55,406 nt of DNA from Bacteroidota bacterium (GTDB lineage: Bacteria > Bacteroidota > Bacteroidia > Chitinophagales > Chitinophagaceae). Within the stretch, counting starts at the first letter, position 1, and every line of letters starts with the position of its first letter. The notes beneath the pieces are model-generated. The model was given only the letters and a program-made list of their open reading frames with translations, was not told the DNA's origin and did no database searches. Shown here piece by piece: positions 27,821 through 35,824 of this stretch. The translations under genes and the position numbers were made by a program. The stretch is taken from assembly GCA_018267545.1 (NCBI GenBank), contig JAFDYG010000550.1, forward strand, positions 1-55,406, written 5' to 3'.

Positions 27821-29260
27821 ATGTTACGAAAGAATAAAGTACTGATCGCCGCGCTCGCCGTTATTCTGCTGCAATCCTGTACAAAAAATATCGACAGCAT
27901 CAACAACGAGACCAAGCGTCCGATCTCGGCGCCTCCCGGCGCGCTTTTCGCCAACGCGGTGCGTAACCTCTCGGACGGTCTTGCCAATGCCAGCGTAAGC
28001 ATCAACGTATGGCGCTTCACGGTGAAACACTGGGCGATGACTACCTACCAGGATGAGGCCCGGTATAATTTCACGACGCGCAACATTCCCCAGGCCTGGT
28101 GGAACAGGATGTACAAAGACGTGCTGTCGGATATGAACGACGCATCCCGGCTCGTCAAAGAAGACGCAACCATTACCCCCGCGGTCAAGACGAACCAGCT
28201 GGCAATCCTGGACGTCATGCAGGTGTATACCTATAGTATTCTGGTCAATACGTTCGGCGACGTGCCCTACTCACAGGCGCTGGACTTTACCAACACCAGA
28301 CCGAAGTATGACGACGCAAAGACGGTCTACACCGACCTGATGAAAAGACTCAATGACGACATTTCGAAAATGAGCACCTCGGCCGGCGCGGGCTTTACCT
28401 CCACCGAAGACCTGCTCTGCGGCGCCAGCATGGCCAAGTGGATCAAATTCGCCAACAGCCTTCGCTTCAAAATGGGGATGACGATCGCCGACGTCGATAA
28501 CGCTACGGCTAAAGCCGCCGTCGAAGCTTCTGATGCAGCGGCGTTGACTTCCGCCGCCGACAACGTATCGCTGACCTATCTCGGAAGCACGCCGAACACC
28601 AACCCGCTGTATACCGATATCGTTCTCGGCGCCCGTGGTGACTATGTCGCTGCAACGGACCTGATGACACCGCTGCTCGCGATGTCCGACCCCCGCACGG
28701 CAGGTTTCTTCGCCAAAAACAATGACGGCAATTTCGCCGGCGGCGTGGTGGGCGACAATAATACGCTGTCGGTTACTTCCCAGCCTTCTTCCAAGGTTTC
28801 TGCAGCTACTGCGCCGAACTTGTTTATGGATTATTCCGAAATCGAGTTTTTCCGCGCCGAAGCCATCGAAAGAGGCTACAACGTGGCCGGCACTGCTGCG
28901 GCGCACTATGCCAACGCCGTCACCGCATCGATCGTGTACTGGGGCGGTACTACCGGAGACGCAGCCACCTATCTGCTGCGCCCAGACGTAGCCTACGCTA
29001 CCGCGACCGGCGACTGGCACCAGAAGATCGGTTTCCAGAAGTGGATTGCCATGTACAACCGTCCTTATGACGGCTGGACCGAGCTCCGCCGTCTCGATTA
29101 TCCAAAGCTGACCGCACCGGTTTCAGCCGTTTCCGGGTTCCCCAACCGCTTCTCCTACCCTACGGCAGAGCAGCAGGTCAACGCGGATAACTGGACCAGC
29201 GCATCCAAAGCGATCGGCGGCGATAAAGTAGAGACTAAACTGTGGTGGGATAAAAACTAA
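27821..29260 (+). CDS. SusD/RagB-family surface lipoprotein
   Basis: The product has 479 residues. The lipobox LLQSC puts the lipidated cysteine at residue 20. The SusD-like type is recognisable from MQVYTYSILVNTFGDVPYSQAL, the MDYSEIEFFRAEAIERG block and the C-terminal WTELRRLDYPKLTAP. It binds the substrate together with the SusC protein encoded 19 bases upstream. The pair ends at a strong terminator (29275-29306). No enzyme gene accompanies the pair, so the ligand class is not indicated. Confidence 0.93.
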   Translation: MLRKNKVLIAALAVILLQSCTKNIDSINNETKRPISAPPGALFANAVRNLSDGLANASVSINVWRFTVKHWAMTTYQDEARYNFTTRNIPQAWWNRMYKDVLSDMNDASRLVKEDATITPAVKTNQLAILDVMQVYTYSILVNTFGDVPYSQALDFTNTRPKYDDAKTVYTDLMKRLNDDISKMSTSAGAGFTSTEDLLCGASMAKWIKFANSLRFKMGMTIADVDNATAKAAVEASDAAALTSAADNVSLTYLGSTPNTNPLYTDIVLGARGDYVAATDLMTPLLAMSDPRTAGFFAKNNDGNFAGGVVGDNNTLSVTSQPSSKVSAATAPNLFMDYSEIEFFRAEAIERGYNVAGTAAAHYANAVTASIVYWGGTTGDAATYLLRPDVAYATATGDWHQKIGFQKWIAMYNRPYDGWTELRRLDYPKLTAPVSAVSGFPNRFSYPTAEQQVNADNWTSASKAIGGDKVETKLWWDKN

Positions 29261-29274
29261 TCATACATCAGACC

Positions 29275-29306
29275 AGCCGGCTTACACAAGTAAGCCGGCT
29301 TTTTTA
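29275..29306 (+). terminator. Rho-independent terminator of the second susC-susD operon
   Basis: AGCCGGCTTAC (29275-29285) and GTAAGCCGGCT (29290-29300) form a perfect 11-bp stem with loop ACAA, followed directly by a run of T. It separates susD from xerD, whose ATG is at 29320. Confidence 0.93.
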
Positions 29307-29319
29307 TTACCTTCGGTCC

Positions 29320-30219
29320 ATGTGGGACCCGTATAAAAAAGGATACAAAGCATGGCTTCAGCTGGAAAAATCTCTTTCCGAAAATTCCATCGAAGCCTAC
29401 CTGCGGGACCTCGACAAGCTGACACAATACCTCCAGACTACCAGCTCTCTCAAATCACCCGACGCGATCGAGCTAAAAGACCTCCAGGCCTTTCTCCAAT
29501 GGGTAGCCCGGATCGGGCTCAACGCCACCTCACAAGCCCGCATTCTTTCCGGCATCCGGTCCTTTTATAAATATTGCGCCATCGAACAGATCGTGAAAAA
29601 AGACCCCACGACCCTGCTCGAGTCACCCAAGCTCAAACGCGCCCTCCCCGACGTCCTCAGCTTCGAGGAGATCGAAACCATCATCGGACAAATCGACCTG
29701 AGCAAACCCGAAGGCGGACGCAACAAGGCCATCCTCGAAACCATGTACAGCTGCGGCCTTCGCGTCAGCGAAGTCGTCAACCTGCGCATCTCCACCCTTT
29801 ATCTGGACGTGGGCTATATCCGCGTCATCGGCAAGGGAGATAAAGAACGGCTCGTCCCCATCGGCAGCTCAGCGGCCAAATATATCCGGCTCTATATGCA
29901 GGAGATCCGCCCGCACGTCTCCATAAAGCCCGGCAACGAGGACATCCTCTTCCTCAACCGCCGCGGCGCAAAGCTCACCCGGGTAATGATCTTCCTGCTG
30001 CTAAAGGACCTGGTCCGGCAATCAGGTATTACCAAAAACATCTCTCCCCATACCTTCCGTCATTCCTTCGCTACCCACCTCGTGGAAGGCGGCGCAGACC
30101 TCCGGGCCGTCCAGGAAATGCTGGGACACGAAAGCATCACCACCACCGAGATCTACACCCACCTAGACCGCGAGTTTCTGCGCGAAACCCTGCACCGCTA
30201 TCACCCGGCCTTTAAATAA
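29320..30219 (+). CDS. xerD: Site-specific tyrosine recombinase XerD
   Basis: The product has 299 residues, the normal length. It acts with XerC at dif to resolve chromosome dimers. The N-terminal SAM-like DNA-binding domain covers about 1-90 ([21 protein letters not shown]). The catalytic domain contains the arginine in [10 protein letters not shown], the lysine in [27 protein letters not shown], and the tyrosine in [15 protein letters not shown]. No phage or transposon genes surround it, which supports the housekeeping role over a mobile integrase. The 3' end overlaps the convergent T9SS-tailed gene by 8 bases. Confidence 0.94.
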   Translation: MWDPYKKGYKAWLQLEKSLSENSIEAYLRDLDKLTQYLQTTSSLKSPDAIELKDLQAFLQWVARIGLNATSQARILSGIRSFYKYCAIEQIVKKDPTTLLESPKLKRALPDVLSFEEIETIIGQIDLSKPEGGRNKAILETMYSCGLRVSEVVNLRISTLYLDVGYIRVIGKGDKERLVPIGSSAAKYIRLYMQEIRPHVSIKPGNEDILFLNRRGAKLTRVMIFLLLKDLVRQSGITKNISPHTFRHSFATHLVEGGADLRAVQEMLGHESITTTEIYTHLDREFLRETLHRYHPAFK

Positions 30220-30985
30220 CGACCACTTTCTGCGTATATACTTTTCCGTTTTCATTCTTCACGGCGCGCAGGAAATACATCCCGCCGGGCAGGGAAGCCG
30301 GTATTTCCATTATGTCCACCTGCGAAGGGCTCGCCAGCTGTACCTGCTTTTGCAGGATCTGCACGCCAGCCGAATTGAAAAGCCCCACCTGGTATTCTCC
30401 CTCTTCGGCCTTCCAGCTCAGATGAATCGCCGCTCCCCTTTGCACGGGGTTAGGATAGGCCACAAGCTCTTTCTTCGGCATAAAGACCTGCAGGGTATCT
30501 CGAACTATCTTTTGTATCCTGGACACTCTCGTTACCATAAACGCCCCGCCGGACACGACACTTGTACACTGTGTGCTATGAAGCTTCCCCATCACCGTCG
30601 CCCTTACTTCCACCGGCGCCAGCATTTTAAAAGAATCGATCGCAGGCGCAGCCGGCACTTTCACCACCTCCGCCCTGGGCGGTCTCGTTTGCGCGCTTAC
30701 CCTTCCCGTAAACAAGAGCCCGGCTACGGCCCACTTCCACCATCCAGCCTTCGTCCGCCGGGCAGACATATCCCGCCCCAGCTGATGACTATCGAATCTT
30801 CCACACACCGACTGGCTCGCGCGCGCCATATACGTCAGCACCTCCTGATCGCTCATTAAAGAAAAGTCGACCACCACCTTCGAGCAAGCCGCACAAAACC
30901 GTCCTTTTTCCTCGGGACGCATCTTATCCCACTGCTCATTACAAGGCGTCGGAATCTGAATTTGTAAATTTCCAGGCATAAGCAT
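30212..30985 (-). CDS. Four-cysteine N-terminal domain, internal membrane segment and T9SS-type sorting tail
   Basis: The product has 257 residues. The N-terminus has no signal peptide. It carries cysteines 15, 31, 34 and 61 (TPCNEQW, GRFCAACSKVVVDFS, QSVCGRFD), a layout that suits one bound metal ion. A hydrophobic stretch (about 82-98, WWKWAVAGLLFTGRVSAQ) looks like a delayed signal or anchor. The C-terminus (about 180-257: YPNPVQRGAAIHLSW, later LPGGMYFLRAV and [10 protein letters not shown]) is a typical type A sorting domain. The first domain is one I know from many Bacteroidota membrane proteins, with no established role. An alternative start two codons in (30979) is possible. Confidence 0.8.
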   Translation of the reverse strand: MLMPGNLQIQIPTPCNEQWDKMRPEEKGRFCAACSKVVVDFSLMSDQEVLTYMARASQSVCGRFDSHQLGRDMSARRTKAGWWKWAVAGLLFTGRVSAQTRPPRAEVVKVPAAPAIDSFKMLAPVEVRATVMGKLHSTQCTSVVSGGAFMVTRVSRIQKIVRDTLQVFMPKKELVAYPNPVQRGAAIHLSWKAEEGEYQVGLFNSAGVQILQKQVQLASPSQVDIMEIPASLPGGMYFLRAVKNENGKVYTQKVVVI

Positions 30986-31017
30986 TTGTTTATTACCAGA
31001 TGCCGTCCTCCCGAAAA

Positions 31018-31047
31018 TTGCATAACCCTCAAAAATTACTTAATTTG
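31018..31047 (+). promoter_or_regulatory. Candidate Bacteroidota-type promoter for the sigma factor/TonB-domain gene pair
   Basis: TTG at 31018-31020, a 19-base spacer, and TTAATTTG at 31040-31047 (one mismatch to TAnnTTTG). Transcription would begin near 31054, giving a very short leader before the TTG start at 31066. Confidence 0.5.
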
Positions 31048-31065
31048 CTAGCCTAGAATAAGCCT

Positions 31066-31668
31066 TTGGCCTTCATAACCAACATACACCCAGGCCCGGA
31101 TAATCCCGACGGAAACGGAGCAGATGACCAGCAGCTGGTCGCCGCCTTCCGGCAGTCCGCCGACCTGAAGATCCTGGCCAGCCTTTACCAGCGATACCTC
31201 GACCTCCTCTATGGGGTCTGTCTCAAATACCTGGGTGAGCCCGAGGCGGCCAAAGACGCGGTGATGGACATCTTCGAGGAGCTGGTGCAAAAATTGCCCA
31301 AACACGAGGTAACCTATTTCAGGGGGTGGCTCTATACGCTTGCTAAGAACCACTGTCTCATGAAGTTACGAAGCGGCAACCATCTCAAGGTGACTTCCTT
31401 CGACCCCGAGCATGTGCAAACGGGCGAAGAATTGCATCTGAATGATAGAGTGGAGAAGGAACAGCAGCTGGGGCAGTTATCCAAGTGTATCGAAACCCTC
31501 TCGGACGATCAACGCACGGTCGTAGAGCTGTTCTACCTCCAAAATAAATGTTATAAAGAAATAGAAACGATCACCGGCCTTCAGTGGAATAAGGTCCGCA
31601 GCCATATTCAAAATGGACGGCGTAACCTTAAGATCTGTATGGAACGGCAACAGAAAGTCACCGCATGA
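31066..31668 (+). CDS. ECF-like RNA polymerase sigma factor
   Basis: The product has 200 residues. The start is a TTG; an in-frame TAG at 31054-31056 excludes a longer protein and there is no nearby ATG. Region 2 is about 28-100 (LASLYQRYLDLLYGVCLKYLG, then WLYTLAKNHCLMKLR). Region 4 is about 140-195 (IETLSDDQRTVVELFYLQNKCYKEIETITG, then NKVRSHIQNGRRNLKI). It overlaps the next gene by 4 bases (ATGA at 31665), and that gene's product has an anti-sigma-like N-terminus, so the two form a regulator pair. Targets are not known. Confidence 0.9.
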   Translation: MAFITNIHPGPDNPDGNGADDQQLVAAFRQSADLKILASLYQRYLDLLYGVCLKYLGEPEAAKDAVMDIFEELVQKLPKHEVTYFRGWLYTLAKNHCLMKLRSGNHLKVTSFDPEHVQTGEELHLNDRVEKEQQLGQLSKCIETLSDDQRTVVELFYLQNKCYKEIETITGLQWNKVRSHIQNGRRNLKICMERQQKVTA

Positions 31669-32969
31669 GCGACCCAAACAAACATAGCGCCCCCATGACC
31701 GATTCAGCTGTCCAACGATATCTGAAAGGGGAAATGTCTGCCCGGGAAATGCACGAGCTGGAAAAAGCAGCCCTCGAAGACCCCTTCCTGGCCGATGCCC
31801 TCGAAGGCTTCGAGAGCCAACCGCTGCAGCCGCACCTCGACGAGCTGCATACCCGTCTGGAGGCTCGCATAGCCCAGCCCGAAAGAAAGACGGTTCCTTT
31901 GTTCCGCTCCCGCTTCTTGCGAATAGCGGCCGCAGTCATCCTGCTCGTCGGGCTCGGCAGTACCGCGTGGTATCTTCTGCTCAACAAGCAGGAGAATTAC
32001 GCCTACGTGGCTAAGGACACCCAGCCATCAGCCCTAGCATCTCAGCACTCTGCTGCTTCCGCCAACGAACGCCCAGCCGATACTGTCGCCAATACGGTCA
32101 CCTCCACCTGGACCGCCCCCGCAAAGGCAAAAAAACTGAATAAATCATCCGTAGCCACCAAGCCCGAAGAGCCCTCCATCGCTAAAACCGAGACGCACGA
32201 AGCGGAAGCGGAAAAGATCTCCGCCGCCCGGGCACCTGACGACGACTTCCGCAAACAGCTCACCAAAAAGCAAGATTCCACGCAGGAATATAAAGCAGCC
32301 TTCTTCAAAAATCCCACCCCCATCTTACTTTCCGGGAAAGTCCTCGACGCCAACAACAACCCCTTACCCGGGGCCTCCCTGCAGCTCACCGCAGACAAAA
32401 ACATCGGTACCGTCACCGACCAGCAGGGCCTCTTCAATCTAAAGGTTTACCCCAATCCCAAAGCATTCCGCAGGGATTCGCTTCCCGTAACCGTAGACCT
32501 GGTTGGCTATAAAAGAAACGACCTGGTCCTGAATACCTTCGACAACACCTCCGCCGCAAACATCATCCACCTGGAGCCGCAAAGCAACGCCCTCGACGAA
32601 GTCGTCGTCGTGCGTGACAATCGTTTGGGCGCCAGCAGGCGCATGAAAGAATTCCGCGCCGCAGCCCCTTATACCTCCACTGAGAAAGTCGATTCCCTCT
32701 GGATAAAGGTCGAGCCCGTAGTCGGAAAGCAAGCCTATCTCGCCTACCTGACCGAAGGCAAAAAGACCCTCGGCGCAGACAGCACTATCCACGGCGTCGT
32801 CATTATTTCTTTCGACGTCAATAAAAAGGGCGACCTCGACTTATTTAAGGTCGAACAATCTCTTACACCGGCACACGACGCCGGTCTTATTCGCCTGATC
32901 TCCGAAGGCCCCGGCTGGAAAGTGAAGAAAGGCCGCTCGGCTCGCGCAGCGGTATCTCTCGTATTTTAA
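31665..32969 (+). CDS. Membrane protein joining an anti-sigma-like N-terminus, a carboxypeptidase-regulatory-like domain and a TonB C-terminal domain
   Basis: The product has 434 residues. Segments: a cytoplasmic helical part (about 13-75, QRYLKGEMSAREMHELEKAA), similar to the zinc-less anti-sigma starts found beside such sigma genes; one membrane helix (about 85-106); a low-complexity linker; a carboxypeptidase-regulatory-like domain (about 220-305) with the NALDEVVVVRD tail usually found before SusC plugs; and a TonB C-terminal domain (about 345-434, GVVIISFDVNKKGDLDLFKV and LISEGPGWKVKKG). It overlaps the sigma gene by 4 bases. A plausible role is to hold the sigma factor and respond to contact with an outer-membrane receptor (inference). 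Confidence 0.82.
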   Translation: MSDPNKHSAPMTDSAVQRYLKGEMSAREMHELEKAALEDPFLADALEGFESQPLQPHLDELHTRLEARIAQPERKTVPLFRSRFLRIAAAVILLVGLGSTAWYLLLNKQENYAYVAKDTQPSALASQHSAASANERPADTVANTVTSTWTAPAKAKKLNKSSVATKPEEPSIAKTETHEAEAEKISAARAPDDDFRKQLTKKQDSTQEYKAAFFKNPTPILLSGKVLDANNNPLPGASLQLTADKNIGTVTDQQGLFNLKVYPNPKAFRRDSLPVTVDLVGYKRNDLVLNTFDNTSAANIIHLEPQSNALDEVVVVRDNRLGASRRMKEFRAAAPYTSTEKVDSLWIKVEPVVGKQAYLAYLTEGKKTLGADSTIHGVVIISFDVNKKGDLDLFKVEQSLTPAHDAGLIRLISEGPGWKVKKGRSARAAVSLVF

Positions 32970-33005
32970 ATTGCCGTACCTTGGGCCCTCAAAACCACCA
33001 TTCAC

Positions 33006-33842
33006 ATGAAGCAAGTATTGCTCAGCCTTGCCTTGGCAGGATTCCTTTTCCAATCTTCCTCGGCCCAATCTATTAAAACGCCAGCGCCTTCCACTCCTCA
33101 AACGGTTCGACAAGACTTCGGCCTCTCTTCGATCGAGCTTTCCTATTCCCGTCCGAATGTAAAAGGACGCAAAGTCTTTGGCGACCTCGTTCCCTTCGAT
33201 AAGGTTTGGCGTACAGGCGCCAACCAGGCCACAACGCTCACCTTCGGCGATGCCGTCACCATCGGCGGTACAAAGATTCCCGCCGGCAAATATGGCCTGC
33301 TGAGCATTCCAGGCTCGGGCCAGTGGACCCTCATCATCACCCGCCAGCTGGACGTTACGAGCCCTGCCGCTTACAAAGCCGACCAGGACGTGGTCCGCAT
33401 AAAAGTTACGCCCCAGCAGGTGCCTTTCTCTGTCGAGACTTTTACCATCTTATTCGCTAACGTAAATTCCAGCTCCTGCGACCTGCAGCTGCTCTGGGAA
33501 AACACCTTCGTTACGCTGCCCATCACCACCGATGTCGACTCGAAGATCATGGCGCAGATCGACAACGTGATGACAAAGGATAATCATCCTTATTTTAACG
33601 CCGCCTTCTATTACCTGGAAAATGGAAAGGACCTGAACAAGGCCCTCGAATGGTTCGACAAGGCCCTGGCCCAGGACCCCACTGCCTTCTTCGTCACCTA
33701 CCAAAAGGCCCGCTGCCAGGCTAAGCTGGGCAAGAAGCAGGACGCCATCGCAACCGCCAAAAAAGGTATCGAGCAGGCCAAACAAGCCAATAACGCAGAC
33801 TACGTAGCGCTCAACGAGAAGCTGATCGCTTCCCTCCAATAA
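33006..33842 (+). CDS. DUF2911 protein with C-terminal TPR-like repeats
   Basis: The product has 278 residues. The signal peptide is MKQVLLSLALAGFLFQSSSAQ. The DUF2911 domain (about 35-180) shows IELSYSRPNVKGRKVFGDLVP, WRTGANQATTLTF and IPAGKYGLLSIPG. The C-terminal 80 residues are helical and TPR-like (LNKALEWFDKALAQDPTAFF, then KQDAIATAKKGIEQAKQ). It is a secreted periplasmic protein of unknown function. It follows the TonB-domain gene after 36 bases and may be co-transcribed. Confidence 0.9.
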   Translation: MKQVLLSLALAGFLFQSSSAQSIKTPAPSTPQTVRQDFGLSSIELSYSRPNVKGRKVFGDLVPFDKVWRTGANQATTLTFGDAVTIGGTKIPAGKYGLLSIPGSGQWTLIITRQLDVTSPAAYKADQDVVRIKVTPQQVPFSVETFTILFANVNSSSCDLQLLWENTFVTLPITTDVDSKIMAQIDNVMTKDNHPYFNAAFYYLENGKDLNKALEWFDKALAQDPTAFFVTYQKARCQAKLGKKQDAIATAKKGIEQAKQANNADYVALNEKLIASLQ

Positions 33843-33862
33843 GAATTCCCGTCAATAAAAAA

Positions 33863-33900
33863 TTAAGAAGGCCCGCCAATCTATTCGCGGGCCTTCTTAA
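33863..33900 (-). terminator. Terminator at the end of the symporter operon, with the stop codon in its loop
   Basis: TTAAGAAGGCCCGC (33863-33876) and GCGGGCCTTCTTAA (33887-33900) form a perfect 14-bp stem with a 10-base loop. On the minus strand a run of T follows. The upstream arm encodes the last codons of the symporter, and its TAG (33881-33883) sits in the loop. On the plus strand it may also end DUF2911 transcription. Confidence 0.88.
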
Positions 33901-35548
33901 AAAACAGCTGTAAAATTTCGCTCAATACCACCACTCCGATCGCTCCCACCACATTGAACCATAAAAAGCTCAGCGGCACAACGCCCTTGCGGCTCAGTAT
34001 GGTCAGCACGACGACCGCAATCTCTACGATAACGGCGCTGATAAAGACAGCCTGACCGCCAACTTTTTTGCGGTAAAAGGCCACCAGGAATATCCCCAGT
34101 ATCACCCCGTAGAACATCGAACCCAGCACATTCACCGCCTCGATGAGGCTATTGCCGATATTATACGCCAGCTGCGCCACCGCCACGCAAAACACGCCCC
34201 AGAACAAAGTGTAAAGCCGCGAAATCTTGAACTCCCGCTCGCAGCTCATTTCTTTCCTGGAGAATCGTTTATGAAAGTCGATGATCGTACAGGAAGCAAG
34301 CGAGTTGAGCGTTGCCGCGATGGAACCCCAGGCGGCTAGAAAGATAACGGCTATCAACAGTCCTACAAGTCCCTTGGGGAGATAGTCCGTGACAAATCGG
34401 AGAAAGATATAGTTGGTATCGTTCGAGTCGCCGCCAACGGCAGGGTCATTCAACCAGCGTTTGACCGTAGCCTTATATTCCGTCTTCTCCTTCACCGCAG
34501 CAGCCACCTCCTTTCCTTCCAATCTTTCTTTTTCCAGCTCCTCGTAACGAGTGGTCACGATCATTAAGGAGTCCTTGTACTTCGAATGCTCCAGCACACT
34601 CAGCTGGCTCTTGTTAAAAAAGATCGGCTCACGGTTATACTGATAAAAGGTAAAGACCATCACCCCCAGCAGAAGTATCAGGAATTGCATCGGCACCTTA
34701 ACAAGGCCATTCATCAACAAGCCCAGCCGGCTCTCGCTCACAGATTTGGCCGTCAGATAGCGGCCCACCTGGGATTGGTCCGTTCCAAAATAGGAAAGCG
34801 CCAGAAAAAAACCGCCGATGATACCGCTCAGCAGGTTATAGCGATCGTTCCAGTCGAAACCTTTCCCCTTCTCGAATCCCGTCGTAATGATATTCAGCTT
34901 TCCTGCCTTACCACCGGTATGCAGGATCTCGGTCCACCCTACCCCGGCCGGCAGCCGGTGAATGACCATATAGCCGGCGATGGTCATCCCGCTGAAGATG
35001 ATGATCATCTGCAGCTGCTGTGTGTACGCCACCGCCTTGGCCCCGCCGGTCATCGTGTAGATGATCAGCAGGCCTCCCATTAAAATATTGGTCCAGAGAA
35101 TATCCCATCCCAGAAGAGACGAAAGGATGATCGAGGGAGCCGCAATGCTGATCCCTGTCGACAGGCCGCGCTGCACCAGAAAAAGAAACGAGGTCAGCGC
35201 CCTCGTCTTGAGGTCGAAGCGCTGTTCCAGGTATTCGTATGCGGTAAATACTTTTAGCCGGTGGAAGACGGGAACAAAGCTGACGCAAAGCACTATCATC
35301 GCCAGCGGAAGACCGAAGTAGTATTGCACGAAGCGCATCCCGTCCGTATAAGCCTGGCCGGGAGCGGATAGGAAGGTGACGGCGCTGGCCTGCGTACCCA
35401 TGATGCCCAGGAGCACCATATACCAGGGCACCATCCGGTTGGAAAGGAAATAGCCTTCCAAATCCCGGCTGGTTCGCCCCTTATACAATCCATAGGCAAT
35501 GATCCCCAGTAAAGTCAGTACAAGTACAATCCAGTCCGGGCGGCTCAT
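33881..35548 (-). CDS. Sodium:solute symporter (SSS family)
   Basis: The product has 555 residues from the ATG at 35548; a GTG-initiated frame to 35629 would overlap the small gene 35545-35661 in another frame and is not a membrane-protein start. There are about 13 hydrophobic helices. SSS features are RTSRDLEGYFLSNRMVPWYM, GIMGTQASAVTFLSAPG near the sodium site, and LIIYTMTGGAKAVAYT. A charged loop of about 80 residues (from NREPIFFNKSQLS) is inserted before the late helices. It ends a minus-strand operon behind two tiny membrane proteins, PIG-L and M14 genes, and its ATG overlaps the preceding stop (ATGA). The substrate is unknown. Confidence 0.93.
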   Translation of the reverse strand: MSRPDWIVLVLTLLGIIAYGLYKGRTSRDLEGYFLSNRMVPWYMVLLGIMGTQASAVTFLSAPGQAYTDGMRFVQYYFGLPLAMIVLCVSFVPVFHRLKVFTAYEYLEQRFDLKTRALTSFLFLVQRGLSTGISIAAPSIILSSLLGWDILWTNILMGGLLIIYTMTGGAKAVAYTQQLQMIIIFSGMTIAGYMVIHRLPAGVGWTEILHTGGKAGKLNIITTGFEKGKGFDWNDRYNLLSGIIGGFFLALSYFGTDQSQVGRYLTAKSVSESRLGLLMNGLVKVPMQFLILLLGVMVFTFYQYNREPIFFNKSQLSVLEHSKYKDSLMIVTTRYEELEKERLEGKEVAAAVKEKTEYKATVKRWLNDPAVGGDSNDTNYIFLRFVTDYLPKGLVGLLIAVIFLAAWGSIAATLNSLASCTIIDFHKRFSRKEMSCEREFKISRLYTLFWGVFCVAVAQLAYNIGNSLIEAVNVLGSMFYGVILGIFLVAFYRKKVGGQAVFISAVIVEIAVVVLTILSRKGVVPLSFLWFNVVGAIGVVVLSEILQLFFKKARE

Positions 35549-35661
35549 GAAAAATGTTTGGTCAGGAAATCGAAGAAGACGATGCACAGCACGAGAAAGC
35601 CGATCACCAGCACATACCAGTAGCTCCACTTTTTAAACACAGGCGCCCGCTCTTCATCCAT
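35545..35661 (-). CDS. 38-residue membrane protein coupled to the symporter gene
   Basis: The frame runs from an ATG at 35661-35659 to a TGA at 35547-35545. The protein has a charged start (MDEERAPVFKKW) and one membrane helix (about 13-33, SYWYVLVIGFLVLCIVFFDF), with KHFS at the end. Its stop overlaps the symporter ATG (ATGA). Its start overlaps the end of the next small gene upstream by 8 bases. Overlap on both sides, no room for other signals and a clean membrane helix argue that it is real. By analogy with small subunits that accompany some SSS transporters, it may help the symporter fold or function (inference). Confidence 0.72.
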   Translation of the reverse strand: MDEERAPVFKKWSYWYVLVIGFLVLCIVFFDFLTKHFS

Positions 35662-35818
35662 TGTTCCTATTTTTATTTCTATTCGAGATTAGTGATGCGA
35701 CAACCAGCCCTATAAAAAGACCGACCAGCAATCCGAACGTCGCCCTTTTTATAAACCGGCCGACTACTAATCCGATAATAATGGCAGTTACAATCGCAAT
35801 ATCTCTTCTTCGCCGCAT
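35654..35818 (-). CDS. 54-residue membrane protein with glycine-zipper helices
   Basis: The frame runs from an ATG at 35818-35816 to a TGA at 35656-35654. After RRRR at residues 2-5 there are two hydrophobic helices (about 7-23 and 27-44). The first contains G16 and G20, the second G29, G33 and G37, giving GxxxGxxxG spacing typical of helix packing or oligomerisation. It starts 6 bases after the PIG-L stop and overlaps the 38-residue gene by 8 bases. The tail NRNKNRNNG is basic and polar. I know no named family for it. Confidence 0.7.
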   Translation of the reverse strand: MRRRRDIAIVTAIIIGLVVGRFIKRATFGLLVGLFIGLVVASLISNRNKNRNNG

Positions 35819-35824
35819 CGTTAA

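Noticed and set aside
29320-30219. XerD-like recombinase as a mobile-element integrase
   Set aside because: It has housekeeping length and motifs, has no attachment-site repeats or phage genes nearby, and lies among core genes.
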